From: an uncultured Erysipelotrichaceae bacterium
GTDB lineage: Bacteria; Bacillota_I; Bacilli_A; RF39; UBA660
Length of the DNA stretch: 26,433 bases
Reading direction: 5' to 3'
Assembly: GCA_902768065.1 (NCBI GenBank)
Contig: CACXJP010000027.1
Coordinates: 1-26,433, forward strand
Part shown: positions 6,771 to 15,580 of the stretch, piece by piece
Layout: every line of letters starts with the position of its first letter
Position numbering within the stretch: the stretch's first letter is position 1
Position numbers and translations under genes: made by a program
The notes under the pieces: generated by a model
The model's input: the letters and a program-made list of their open reading frames with translations, nothing else
What the model was told of the DNA's origin: nothing
Database searches by the model: none

Positions 6771-7538
6771 ATGATATTAGAAGAATTTGATGAAGAAAAA
6801 AGAGCAATAATAAATCCAGATACATATGAAAATAAAATACCTAATTTTCCAAAAATAGGTATAACTTGTTTTTCACAAAAACTAATGGATAGATATGTTG
6901 AAATATTTAATGGAGAAAAAATAGCTGAGGTAAGAAATGCCAATGGAATCACACCAGTATATAGAATTAATCATAATGGTACTGATATAGCGTTATTCAC
7001 TTCACGTGTAGGAGCACCAGCTTGTACTGTTGCCTATGAAGAGTTAATTGCTATGGGTCTAGAAAAATTAATAATGTTCGGAACCTGTGGAGCACTAGTT
7101 AATAGTATAAATGATCTAACAATTATAATACCAACTTCTGCTATAAGAGATGAAGGAACAAGTTATCACTATGTAAAACCGTCAGATGAAATAGATGTTA
7201 ATAGAAAATATAGAGAAGAATTTAAAGAAATATTAAAAAATCAAAATATTCCCGCAATGGAAGGAAAGGTATGGACTACTGATGCTCCATATAGAGAGAC
7301 AGAAGCAAAAAAAGAAAGAAGAAAAGAACAAGGATGTATTTGTGTAGATATGGAATGCTCCGCAATGGCCGCAGTCGCAGAATTTAGGGATAAAGAAATA
7401 TTTCAATACTTTTATGCTGCTGATAATTTGGATGGTGATGAATGGGATGAAAGAAGTCTTGGAAATGATAGTAAATTATCAGAAAAAGAAAAGATTATCT
7501 ATCCAGCCCTAGAGCTTGTAAAGAAGGTGAAGAAATGA
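6771..7538 (+). CDS. Nucleoside phosphorylase (PNP/UDP family)
   Basis: 255 residues, the family's usual length. It should split a nucleoside with phosphate into base and pentose-1-phosphate in salvage. Visible elements are the phosphate-binding region TSRVGAPA (77-84), GTCGAL (104-109), RDEGTSYHY (126-134) and the ribose-binding VDMECSAM (192-199), with Glu195 as the expected sugar contact. Whether it prefers uridine or purine nucleosides cannot be decided reliably; the RDEGTSYHY segment recalls uridine phosphorylases. Its stop overlaps the HD-hydrolase start by 4 bp (ATGA), which implies coupled translation. Confidence 0.88.
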   Translation: MILEEFDEEKRAIINPDTYENKIPNFPKIGITCFSQKLMDRYVEIFNGEKIAEVRNANGITPVYRINHNGTDIALFTSRVGAPACTVAYEELIAMGLEKLIMFGTCGALVNSINDLTIIIPTSAIRDEGTSYHYVKPSDEIDVNRKYREEFKEILKNQNIPAMEGKVWTTDAPYRETEAKKERRKEQGCICVDMECSAMAAVAEFRDKEIFQYFYAADNLDGDEWDERSLGNDSKLSEKEKIIYPALELVKKVKK

Positions 7539-8314
7539 TAGATCTAAAGAAAGCACATCAAGCATTTAAAAACTTTATTTCACAATACAAGCAAGATAAG
7601 CTAGGTTATGATTTAAAGGTAGTTCATACTTATAAAGTTGTTGATAATTCAAATAAAATAGCTACTATGATGAATCTATCAGAAGAAGATATAGAACTCG
7701 CTGAAATAATTGCTCTATTACACGATATAGGCAGATTTGAAGAACTAAAAGTATTTGATCAATTTGAAAGTGTTAAGTTTGATCATGCAGATTATGGAGT
7801 TCATATATTATTTGATGAAGGCTTAATAAGAAATTTTATTGAAGAAGATGAATACGACCTAATAATAAAAAAAGCTATCTTAAATCATAATAAATATAAG
7901 ATAGAAGATAATCTTGATGATAGATCACTACTTCATTCAAAAATAATAAGAGATGCCGATAAATTAGATAATTTTAGAGTGAAAAAAGAGGAAAAAATAG
8001 AAGCTATTTTTCCAGGTAAAGTAAAGAAAAAAGAAGAAATAGAAACATCAACAATATCAGATAAAGTATATGAAACAATAATGAATAATAAATGTGTTGA
8101 TATACATGATAGAAAAACACCACTAGATTATTGGCTTTGCGTTCTTGCATTTATTTTTGATATTAACTTTAAAGAAACCTTAAGAATCATTAAAAATAAT
8201 AATTATGTAGATACAATTATTGATAGGTTTAATTATACTAATAAAGATACAAAAATAAAGATGGAAGAAATAAGAAAGATAACAAAAAAATACATAGAAA
8301 ACAAAATAAGATAG
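7535..8314 (+). CDS. HD-domain phosphohydrolase
   Basis: 259 residues. The metal-binding HD signature is complete: H31 (VVHTYKV), H63-D64 (LLHDIGRFEE), a further histidine at 84 (HADYG), H118 (ILNHNK) and D140/D143 (IRDADKLDN). Such proteins hydrolyse phosphate esters of nucleotides or related compounds. The 4-bp overlap with a nucleoside phosphorylase suggests nucleotide or nucleoside salvage, but the substrate is not readable. A terminator overlaps the stop. Confidence 0.85.
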   Translation: MIDLKKAHQAFKNFISQYKQDKLGYDLKVVHTYKVVDNSNKIATMMNLSEEDIELAEIIALLHDIGRFEELKVFDQFESVKFDHADYGVHILFDEGLIRNFIEEDEYDLIIKKAILNHNKYKIEDNLDDRSLLHSKIIRDADKLDNFRVKKEEKIEAIFPGKVKKKEEIETSTISDKVYETIMNNKCVDIHDRKTPLDYWLCVLAFIFDINFKETLRIIKNNNYVDTIIDRFNYTNKDTKIKMEEIRKITKKYIENKIR

Positions 8315-8338
8315 TTATACTATCTTACTATCTTTTTT
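8308..8338 (+). terminator. Terminator after the HD gene
   Basis: AAGATAGT (8308-8315) can pair with ACTATCTT at 8319-8326 or 8327-8334; the second pairing is followed by TTTT. Confidence 0.65.
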
Positions 8339-8340
8339 AT

Positions 8341-8370
8341 TTGTATCTTATATATAAATAAACATATGAT
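8341..8370 (+). promoter_or_regulatory. Possible promoter of the lysis pair
   Basis: TTGTAT (8341-8346), 18-bp spacer, TATGAT (8365-8370). Confidence 0.45.
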
Positions 8371-8388
8371 AATATAGGAGGTATTAAT

Positions 8389-8727
8389 TTGTTTAATATA
8401 GATAATTTAAAGATATTTTTAATTATATCAATAATAATAAGTTCTATAACATGTGCTTTTGTTCAAAAAACAAAAGGATTATTTAAAAGCAGTAAATATT
8501 TGACAATATACTCTTTTCTAATAAATATTTTGATAAGTGTTTTATTTTGTAAAACATTCACAAATATCAACCTTCCAAATAGTCTATGGATTGGTCTCTT
8601 TTCCTTTATTGGTGCTGATTCTATTTATAAAACACTAGAAGGAAGAATTTCCTCATATGAGGAAATAATAGCTAAGAAAAACATAACTATTCCCCAAGAA
8701 AACGTTATTAATGAGGAGGATAAATAG
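8389..8727 (+). CDS. Holin-like small membrane protein
   Basis: 112 residues starting at TTG, chosen because a perfect AGGAGG (8376-8381) sits 7 bases upstream. Three hydrophobic segments (about 8-25, 38-56 and 65-77) precede the short motif GADSIYKTLEG and a charged cytosolic tail. Size, topology, the GAD-x-(I/L)-Y-K ending and a peptidase gene overlapping its stop by one base fit a phage-type holin of the A118 kind. No other phage genes are nearby. A host membrane protein of another function cannot be excluded. Confidence 0.65.
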   Translation: MFNIDNLKIFLIISIIISSITCAFVQKTKGLFKSSKYLTIYSFLINILISVLFCKTFTNINLPNSLWIGLFSFIGADSIYKTLEGRISSYEEIIAKKNITIPQENVINEEDK

Positions 8728-9365
8728 TGGAAAAACCTATTTTTCCCATGGATTATTTGCGAATAACACAAGGATATGATGAAGGGACACATATAGATAG
8801 TTATGCAATTGATATCGCAGGTAAAGACTACAATATAAGTCCAGTAAAGGCACCATTCACAGGAGTAATCAAAAAAATATATCAAAATGATGCTAATGAG
8901 GTATGGTTAGAAAGCAAAGAGATTGTTGAATATCCAGATGGTACAAAAGACTACATGAATATAATGTTTGCGCATAATAATGATGTAAGTGACTTATTTG
9001 TTGGAAAAGAAATAAAAAAAGGAGAAATTTTCTATTATGAAGGAACCAAAGGTAATGCATCAGGTAATCATTGTCACATAGAATGTGGGAAGGGAAAATT
9101 TACAAATAATGGTTGGCACAAAAATAATAATGGATACTGGAGTATTAATAATGGGAAGAAACCAGAAGAATGCCTTTGGCTTGATGAAAATATAATTGTT
9201 CTTGATAATCATAATTATTCTTTTAAAAAAATATCCACAGAAACTGTGGAAAAAGAAAAAAAGGAAATATCTAATGATAAAATATTTATTGCACCAAAAA
9301 CAGATCTCTATGGAATTTATTTAAAAAAGGATCAAAAAATAATTATAAAAGAATTATCCCAGTAA
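8727..9365 (+). CDS. M23-type peptidase, probable endolysin
   Basis: 212 residues from GTG, with RBS GAGGAGG (8713-8719) at 7 bases. No signal peptide is visible, which fits an endolysin that needs a holin. The M23 zinc ligands are recognisable: THIDSYAIDIAG (H22 and D29), FAHNND (H83) and NHCHIEC (H115 and H117). It should cleave peptidoglycan peptide cross-links or stems. Residues after about 160 form a short C-terminal region with no recognised wall-binding repeat. The start overlaps the holin-like stop by 1 bp. The 3' end overlaps the convergent zinc-transporter gene by 12 bp with no terminator between them. Confidence 0.78.
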   Translation: MEKPIFPMDYLRITQGYDEGTHIDSYAIDIAGKDYNISPVKAPFTGVIKKIYQNDANEVWLESKEIVEYPDGTKDYMNIMFAHNNDVSDLFVGKEIKKGEIFYYEGTKGNASGNHCHIECGKGKFTNNGWHKNNNGYWSINNGKKPEECLWLDENIIVLDNHNYSFKKISTETVEKEKKEISNDKIFIAPKTDLYGIYLKKDQKIIIKELSQ

Positions 9366-10133
9366 TACATCTAAAGACATCATAATAACAAAACCAATAA
9401 TAAATAGTATGGCCATAAGGTCTTTTTTTTCTGAAGATTGACTTTCTGGAATTAAATCAAATACTGTTACAAAGATCATTGCACCAGCTGCAAAACAAAG
9501 TATAAATGTTAGCAAATAATTCATTTTAAGTACTAAAAGTGAGCCTATAACAGCAAATATTGGTTCGACTATTCCACTTATAGATCCAATAAGAAAAGCT
9601 TTCCCAGAGGATATATTATCTCTTTTAAGTGGAATGCTTATAGCAGCACCTTCAGGAAAGTTTTGAATTGCAATTCCTAGTGTAAGAGAAATAGCGGCGA
9701 TTAGACTGCCACCATATATGATATTTCCAAATGCAACACCAATTGCAATACCTTCGGGTATATTGTGAAGCGTGATAGATGAAAACAACAAAATTGACTT
9801 TTTCAATCCATAAAACTTATCAATCCTAATCATATCAATCAACTTGTTACACCCAGAAATAAATAATCCACCAACAATAAACCCTCCAATAATACAACCA
9901 AAAAAGTTTTGTTTTAGATCAGAACATAATATAATTGCGGGATTTAAAAGAGAAAAGAAACTAGCTGAAAACATAATACCCGCAGCAATTGATATAAGCA
10001 TATTCATATGGGTCTTGGTAGTCCTTTTAAAAAAGAAAACAATCGCAGAACCAAGTGTAGTAATAAAAAAAGAGAAAATCCCACCAAAAAGGGCAAGAAC
10101 TGTTGGATTTAAACTGTAAATAATATTAATCAT
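9354..10133 (-). CDS. ZIP-family metal transporter (ZupT/GufA-like)
   Basis: 259 residues with about eight hydrophobic segments. The two metal-pathway motifs are HNIPEG (123-128) in the fourth helix and QNFPEG (157-162) in the fifth; LIPES lies near the C-terminus. ZIP proteins bring Zn2+ or other divalent ions into the cytosol. GGTGATG, three bases before the ATG, is the ribosome binding site. The gene diverges from essC and converges on the endolysin. I see no convincing promoter or metal operator in the short divergent gap. Confidence 0.88.
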   Translation of the reverse strand: MINIIYSLNPTVLALFGGIFSFFITTLGSAIVFFFKRTTKTHMNMLISIAAGIMFSASFFSLLNPAIILCSDLKQNFFGCIIGGFIVGGLFISGCNKLIDMIRIDKFYGLKKSILLFSSITLHNIPEGIAIGVAFGNIIYGGSLIAAISLTLGIAIQNFPEGAAISIPLKRDNISSGKAFLIGSISGIVEPIFAVIGSLLVLKMNYLLTFILCFAAGAMIFVTVFDLIPESQSSEKKDLMAILFIIGFVIMMSLDVLLG

Positions 10134-10185
10134 AACATCACCATTATAAAGTATGATAAAAAGAAATTATTGTTAAATATATGTA

Positions 10186-10214
10186 TTGTAAAAAAAGATG
10201 AAAAAAGATATAAT
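10186..10214 (+). promoter_or_regulatory. Promoter of the type VII secretion operon
   Basis: TTGTAA (10186-10191), 17-bp spacer, TATAAT (10209-10214), in the gap divergent from the ZIP gene. Confidence 0.7.
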
Positions 10215-10249
10215 ACTATATATAATTAGAATAATACGGGGTGAAATCG

Positions 10250-13200
10250 ATGATTGTCAGATTAATCAAAAAAAAGAAAATTTATAATTTTACTCTTCCA
10301 ACTGAAATATCTGGTAATTATTGGATTACAGATAATGATTACATGGGAAATGTAAGAAACCTTATCAACGTAGAAGAAGAAAATGGAAAATGGAAAATTA
10401 AGAGTGACTTCGAAACAAAGATTATGTCCGGAGAAAATGAAATCGAGTCAGCTTATTTAAGTGATTATAGCTTATACTTTTTGAAAATAAATACAGATAA
10501 TGAATACGTTATATTATATTGTTCACCAACTAATGATCGAAACAGCCATAGATTAAGAATAAAAAATAAATCGGAAATTTTAATCGGAAACAATTCATCT
10601 GCAGCAATTAACTACAATTATCCTCTAGTATCAAGACAACAAGCTAGATTAATTTACAACAATGGAAAATGGGTTATACAAGATTTAAATAGTAAATACG
10701 GAACATATGTTAATAATGTTGCAATATCAACAGCACAATTAGAATATGGTGATATTGTTTTCATCATGGGATTAAAAATAATTGTTATAAAAGATACAGT
10801 AATTATTAATGATATTGGAAATAATCTTTCAATCGATAATAATTATTTTGATCCGATTCAAGCAATTGTTCAAAAACAAACAGAATTTGATAATCCAGAT
10901 GAAGAAAATATAGAATTCTATAAAGAAGATGATTATTTCTATAGAGCACCAAGATTTAAAACAGGTATTGAGGAAGCAATTATTAACATAGATCCACCAC
11001 CTGGAAAAGAAGAAGAAGATAAAACTCCATTAATATACACAGTTGGACCAATGCTTACTATGGCAATGATGTCAATGTCAATGGGAGTTACTTCACTTCA
11101 AGGTGTTATTGAGGGAACAACAGATTTAAAAGCCGCAGCTCCAACTTTAATAATGTCTGGAGCAATGTTAGCTACAATGTTATTGTGGCCAACATTACAA
11201 AGAGGATATCAAAATAAACAAAAGAAGAAACGTGAAAAAGAAAGAGTAAATATGTACATGCAGTATCTTGAGAATAAAAAGGAAAAGATACAAGCAGAAA
11301 TGAAAATCCAAAGACAAATATTAATTGATAATTATTTGCCATTAACTGAAACAAAAGAAATAATTTATCAAAGAAAAAGAAATCTTTGGGAAAGAGAAAT
11401 AATTCAGGAAGATTTCCTAGATTTAAGATTAGGTGTAGGATCAACTGAATTAAAAGGAAAAATAACTGCACCAGAAGAACACTTCTCATTGAAATCAGAT
11501 ACGTTACTTGACGAAGTATATAAAGTGGGAACAGCCTCAAGAACTCTAGAAAACGTACCTATATCTTTAAATTTTGTAAAAAGTAATATTATCGCAATCA
11601 TAGGTGCTGGAATGAATAAAAAACAATTCATTGAAGGACTTATCCTTCAAATGATTACATTCCATAGCTATGAAGATTTAAAAATAGTTGTATTTACTAA
11701 TGAACAAAATAAAAGTAATTGGGAGTATCTAAAAATTGCTCCACATAACTGGGATAATAATAGAACATTTAGATATTTTGCAACAAATATTGATGAAGCA
11801 AAAGAAGTATCATTTGAACTAGAAAAAGAGATGCAATCAAGAAAATTTGTTGATAAAAATGGAAAAATGGAATTAAGTGAGATTAATTATAAACAATATA
11901 AGCCATATTATTTAATCTTAACAGATGATTATAAATCAGTAAGAGATGTAGAATTACTAAAAGATGTTACTGATATGAAAGTAAATTATGGTTTCAGTTT
12001 AACAGTAATTAGTCCAAGACTTGTTAATATTCCAAATGAATGTTCTGTATTCATAAGTATTGGTGATAAAAAATCAGGATTATTTGAGAATGAGTTAGTA
12101 TCAAATAAACAAAAAGAATTTGTTGCCGATTTTGATCCAACACTAGATATATATGAATGTTGTAAAATAATAGCAAACATACCAATAGATATTGCAAGAG
12201 AAAATAGAAGCCTTCCCGCAAGTGTTTCATTCCTTGAAATGTACAATGTTGGTATGGTTGAACAATTAAACATTCTTAATAGATGGAAAACAAATGATCC
12301 AACAAAAACATTACAAGTTCCAGTTGGATTAGATAAATCAAGAGAGTTATTTAAGTTAGATTTACATGAAAAAGCACACGGACCACATGGACTTATAGCA
12401 GGTATGACTGGTTCAGGTAAATCAGAATTTATCATAACTTATGTACTATCAATGGCTCTAAACTATCATCCAAACGAAGTATCATTCGTACTTATCGACT
12501 ATAAAGGTGGAGGATTAACAGGAGCATTTGAAAATAAAGAATCAGGTATGAAATTACCACATTTAGCTGGTACAATAACAAACCTTGATACAGTTGAAAT
12601 GAACAGATCATTAGCATCTGTACAAAGTGAGTTAAGAAGACGTCAAAGATTATTCAATGAAGCAAGAGATAAATTAAATGAAAGTACAATTGATATATAT
12701 AAATATCAAAACTTGTATCGACAAGGTTTAGTTGATAAACCAATATCTCACTTGATTATAATTTCAGACGAGTTTGCTGAGTTGAAAGATCAAAGACCAG
12801 AATTCATGGATCAATTGATTTCAACAGCCCGTATCGGACGTTCCCTTGGAGTTCACTTGATACTAGCAACACAAAAACCAAGTGGTGTAGTTAATGATCA
12901 AATCTGGTCAAACTCTAAATTTAGAATATGTTTAAGAGTTCAAGATAAATCAGATAGTATGGATATGATTAAATGTCCAGATGCTGCAGAGTTAAAAACA
13001 ACAGGTAGATTTTATCTACAAGTAGGATATAATGAATTATTTGCAATGGGACAAGCTGCTTGGGCCGGAGCACAATATTATCCAACAGAAAAAAGAAAGA
13101 AAAAAGCGGATCAGTCAATATCAATAGTTGATAATGTAGGAGGCATAATAAGATCCTTAGACACAAAACAAAATGATGTAGTAGTTCCATCACAAGGAGA

Positions 13201-14818
13201 AGAAATTACCAGTATTATCAAATATATTGTTGAAGAATCTAAAAAAGAAAATATTTCAATCGAACAATTATGGTTACCAAGAATACCAGATGTTATATAT
13301 ACAGATGATTTAAAGGCAAAATATCACTTTAAAACTAGAAAAAATGTGATCAATCCTATAATTGGAGAATATGACGATCCTGATAACCAATCACAAAATG
13401 TATTAACATTACCATTATCATCAGAAGGTAATACAATTATCTTCGGATCTGCAGGTAGTGGTAAAGAATTGATGTTGGCAGGAATTATCTATTCATGTAT
13501 AACTACTCACGATTCAAAAGAAATAAACTTCTATATTTTAGACTTTGGTGCTGAAACATTAACAATGTTTAAAAATGCCCCACACGTTGGTGAAGTAATT
13601 ATTTCATCAGAAGCAGAAAAGATAACAAACTTATTTAAATTAGTATCTAAACAAATAGAAGAAAGAAAGAAAATATTTGTTGATTACAATGGTTCATATG
13701 AATTCTACATTAACCATGGTGGTAAACAACTTCCATTAATAGTAGTAATGATTAATAATGTAGAGGCATTCATAGAAACATATCCAGATTATGAAGAAAC
13801 ATTAGGCCAAGTAACAAGAGATTGTTTAAAATATGGTGTAATATTCATTTTCACAACAAATGGACCAAATACAGTAAGATACAGATTAAGACAAAACTTC
13901 AAACAAAATGTTGTTCTACAATTCAACGATCCAATGGATTATGCATCTGTAATCGCAGGTGTAAGAAAGAAAGAACCATCAAAAGTATATGGTCGTGGAT
14001 TAATATCATTAGATTCTATCTTTGAGTTCCAAACATCTTATGTATACAGAGAAGAAAGAATGACAGATTATATTAAAGTAATATGTAATAAATTAAATGA
14101 TATATGTGATTTCAAAGCTCAGAATATACCAATACTTCCAGATGTTGTTAATAGAGAAGTTGTAAGTAAATATCTTGGAAATATCAAGACAATACCTGTT
14201 GGTGTAGAAAAAGAAACTTTATCCGTATCTAGAATAGATTTAAGTAACACATTTATGTACAACATAACTGGTGAAGATGTTGCTTCATATCCAGAATTTA
14301 TAAAAGCAATAATAAATAATGTATTAGAAATACCAAATTCAGAATGTATAATATTTGATGCACTTACAATATTAGATGAATACAATGATGAAAGAGTAAC
14401 ATACGGTACTGATACTTGCTATAATTCAATAGATAAATTTAAAGAGCGTATAGAAAATACAGATCCAGAAAAAATTGTATTCTCATTCATACTTGGTATT
14501 AATTCATTAATGAATAAGATAAGCGCAATAGAAAAAGGAAAACTCCAAGAATTAATTGTTGATGCTAGATCAAAAAATAATATGAAGATATTGGTAGTAG
14601 AAAATATTGATGTTATTAAAACTATCAGTTTTGAACCTTGGTATAAAGGAAATATTGATTTATCAGAAGGTATTTGGCTTGGAAATGGAATCGGAAATCA
14701 ATTTACCCTTAAGGTTACAACTAATTCAAGAATATTAAGACAAGAAATAGATCCAGGATTTGGATACTCCGTTAAGAAAGGTAAAGCATCATTAATTAAG
14801 ATAATGGTAGACGAATAG
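10250..14818 (+). CDS. essC: EssC/YukBA-type FtsK/SpoIIIE ATPase of type VIIb secretion
   Basis: 1522 residues, normal for EssC. The motor of the Firmicutes type VII machine. An N-terminal beta region and an FHA domain (about 100-165, with LIGNNSSAAI, SRQQARL and NSKYGTYVNN) are followed by two hydrophobic segments (about 262-312). Three FtsK/SpoIIIE modules follow. Module 1 has an intact Walker A GMTGSGKS (718-725) and IIISDEFAEL as Walker B. Module 2 has GSAGSGKE (1066-1073), where Ser/Thr after the Lys is Glu, and its Walker B reads VVMINN without the acidic pair. Module 3 keeps only TGEDVAS (about 1340). So only module 1 looks hydrolytic, a pattern known in EccC/EssC proteins. The ATG at 10250 behind GGGGTGA is preferred to the GTG at 10241. 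Confidence 0.93.
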   Translation: MIVRLIKKKKIYNFTLPTEISGNYWITDNDYMGNVRNLINVEEENGKWKIKSDFETKIMSGENEIESAYLSDYSLYFLKINTDNEYVILYCSPTNDRNSHRLRIKNKSEILIGNNSSAAINYNYPLVSRQQARLIYNNGKWVIQDLNSKYGTYVNNVAISTAQLEYGDIVFIMGLKIIVIKDTVIINDIGNNLSIDNNYFDPIQAIVQKQTEFDNPDEENIEFYKEDDYFYRAPRFKTGIEEAIINIDPPPGKEEEDKTPLIYTVGPMLTMAMMSMSMGVTSLQGVIEGTTDLKAAAPTLIMSGAMLATMLLWPTLQRGYQNKQKKKREKERVNMYMQYLENKKEKIQAEMKIQRQILIDNYLPLTETKEIIYQRKRNLWEREIIQEDFLDLRLGVGSTELKGKITAPEEHFSLKSDTLLDEVYKVGTASRTLENVPISLNFVKSNIIAIIGAGMNKKQFIEGLILQMITFHSYEDLKIVVFTNEQNKSNWEYLKIAPHNWDNNRTFRYFATNIDEAKEVSFELEKEMQSRKFVDKNGKMELSEINYKQYKPYYLILTDDYKSVRDVELLKDVTDMKVNYGFSLTVISPRLVNIPNECSVFISIGDKKSGLFENELVSNKQKEFVADFDPTLDIYECCKIIANIPIDIARENRSLPASVSFLEMYNVGMVEQLNILNRWKTNDPTKTLQVPVGLDKSRELFKLDLHEKAHGPHGLIAGMTGSGKSEFIITYVLSMALNYHPNEVSFVLIDYKGGGLTGAFENKESGMKLPHLAGTITNLDTVEMNRSLASVQSELRRRQRLFNEARDKLNESTIDIYKYQNLYRQGLVDKPISHLIIISDEFAELKDQRPEFMDQLISTARIGRSLGVHLILATQKPSGVVNDQIWSNSKFRICLRVQDKSDSMDMIKCPDAAELKTTGRFYLQVGYNELFAMGQAAWAGAQYYPTEKRKKKADQSISIVDNVGGIIRSLDTKQNDVVVPSQGEEITSIIKYIVEESKKENISIEQLWLPRIPDVIYTDDLKAKYHFKTRKNVINPIIGEYDDPDNQSQNVLTLPLSSEGNTIIFGSAGSGKELMLAGIIYSCITTHDSKEINFYILDFGAETLTMFKNAPHVGEVIISSEAEKITNLFKLVSKQIEERKKIFVDYNGSYEFYINHGGKQLPLIVVMINNVEAFIETYPDYEETLGQVTRDCLKYGVIFIFTTNGPNTVRYRLRQNFKQNVVLQFNDPMDYASVIAGVRKKEPSKVYGRGLISLDSIFEFQTSYVYREERMTDYIKVICNKLNDICDFKAQNIPILPDVVNREVVSKYLGNIKTIPVGVEKETLSVSRIDLSNTFMYNITGEDVASYPEFIKAIINNVLEIPNSECIIFDALTILDEYNDERVTYGTDTCYNSIDKFKERIENTDPEKIVFSFILGINSLMNKISAIEKGKLQELIVDARSKNNMKILVVENIDVIKTISFEPWYKGNIDLSEGIWLGNGIGNQFTLKVTTNSRILRQEIDPGFGYSVKKGKASLIKIMVDE

Positions 14819-14828
14819 GAGGTCAATT

Positions 14829-15083
14829 ATGAATAATAAAATATTAATTGAAATTGAAATTCCGTCTATAGAAAAAAAGTATGATGTATTCATTCCTATA
14901 AATAAAAAAGTAGGAACAATAAAAAAATTGCTAGAACAAGCGTTAGTGGAATTATCTGACAAATCATATCAGATAGTACCAGATACCAACTTCTACAATA
15001 AAGAAGATGGAGAAATGTATAACGTTAATCATACAGTAAGAGACACAACGCTAAAGAATGGATCAAGGATTATCCTAATATAA
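14829..15083 (+). CDS. esaB: EsaB/YukD-like ubiquitin-fold protein
   Basis: 84 residues, the usual size of YukD/EsaB. The beta-grasp pattern is visible: strand ILIEIEI, YDVFIPINKKVGTIKKLLEQAL (a strand leading into the main helix), and a C-terminal DTTLKNGSRIILI like the ubiquitin end, without a di-glycine. In Firmicutes this cytosolic protein is required for or regulates type VII secretion. Stop-to-start distance from essC is 10 bp, with GGAGG at the essC stop. Confidence 0.85.
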   Translation: MNNKILIEIEIPSIEKKYDVFIPINKKVGTIKKLLEQALVELSDKSYQIVPDTNFYNKEDGEMYNVNHTVRDTTLKNGSRIILI

Positions 15084-15096
15084 AGGAGGAATATTT

Positions 15097-15342
15097 ATGT
15101 CAGAGTACAATCAATATATAACAGCAGTAAACAAAATATTTGATTATCTATCTAAAATGAAGGTTGGATGGGATAATTTAGATAATCTTAATTACATAGA
15201 TAGTATTGAAGAATATAGACAAGTAGTAATTAGTAGTCTAGAATTATTTAAATCTCCTCAACAACAACCACCAAAGGCACCAACTGCACAAAGCAAACCT
15301 AAAATAGAAGAAAAATCAACACAAGAGGTGGCTAAAGAATGA
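15097..15342 (+). CDS. Unknown small protein of the T7SS operon with Pro/Gln-rich tail
   Basis: 81 residues, no family recognised. The first 50 residues are predicted helical (ITAVNKIFDYLSKMKVGWDN ... EEYRQVVISSLELF) and the last 30 are a disordered Gln/Pro/Lys tail. It contains GW but not a WXG turn between two equal helices, so it is not a clear WXG100 protein. RBS AAAGGAGG precedes the ATG 13 bp after esaB. It overlaps the next gene by 4 bp (ATGA). Position suggests a secretion partner, chaperone or substrate; this is inference. Confidence 0.72.
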   Translation: MSEYNQYITAVNKIFDYLSKMKVGWDNLDNLNYIDSIEEYRQVVISSLELFKSPQQQPPKAPTAQSKPKIEEKSTQEVAKE

Positions 15343-15554
15343 TAGGTAAATTAACATACGATCAAATACTTGAAGTTTCAAAAGATTTGAGAGAACAAGC
15401 TGACATAATATCTTCATTAGTAAGAAATAAAGATAATCAAGAATTATTAGACTTTGCTGCAACAGTGGAAGGATATTCTAAATATCTTGAAACAACTGTT
15501 CAGATTAATAAAGATGCTGATACTGCATTAATGGATTTAGCAAAAAGAAAATAA
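15339..15554 (+). CDS. Unknown small helical protein of the T7SS operon
   Basis: 71 residues. Two helices are suggested (about 7-28 and 31-68) around a charged turn RNKDN, and the sequence ends DADTALMDLAKRK. The size, all-helical nature and last position of a type VIIb operon recall small EsxA-like or LXG-partner proteins, but no WXG motif is present. Translation is coupled to the upstream gene through ATGA. A perfect hairpin terminator begins at its stop codon. Confidence 0.72.
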   Translation: MIGKLTYDQILEVSKDLREQADIISSLVRNKDNQELLDFAATVEGYSKYLETTVQINKDADTALMDLAKRK

Positions 15555-15580
15555 GAACTTTCACTATGAAAGTTCTTTTA
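15553..15580 (+). terminator. Bidirectional terminator closing the T7SS operon
   Basis: Perfect 10-bp stem AAGAACTTTC (15553-15562) with GAAAGTTCTT (15568-15577), 5-nt loop, T tail. The convergent SpoIID-like gene ends inside it, so it likely serves both strands. Confidence 0.85.

Noticed and set aside
9844..10119. 91-codon plus-strand frame inside the ZIP gene
   Set aside because: It is antisense to a clear transporter gene and has no start signals.
10143..10148. TATAAT on the minus strand before the ZIP gene
   Set aside because: It is only 10 bases from the start codon, so its transcript would lack the ribosome binding site, and no -35 is in place.
11986..12435. 149-codon minus-strand frame inside essC
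   Set aside because: It covers the Walker A region of EssC in antisense and has no domain or start site.
15097..15342. WXG100 (EsxA) protein
   Set aside because: Although it has a GW pair and is in a T7SS operon, there is no WXG turn between two equal helices and it ends in a Pro/Gln-rich tail.
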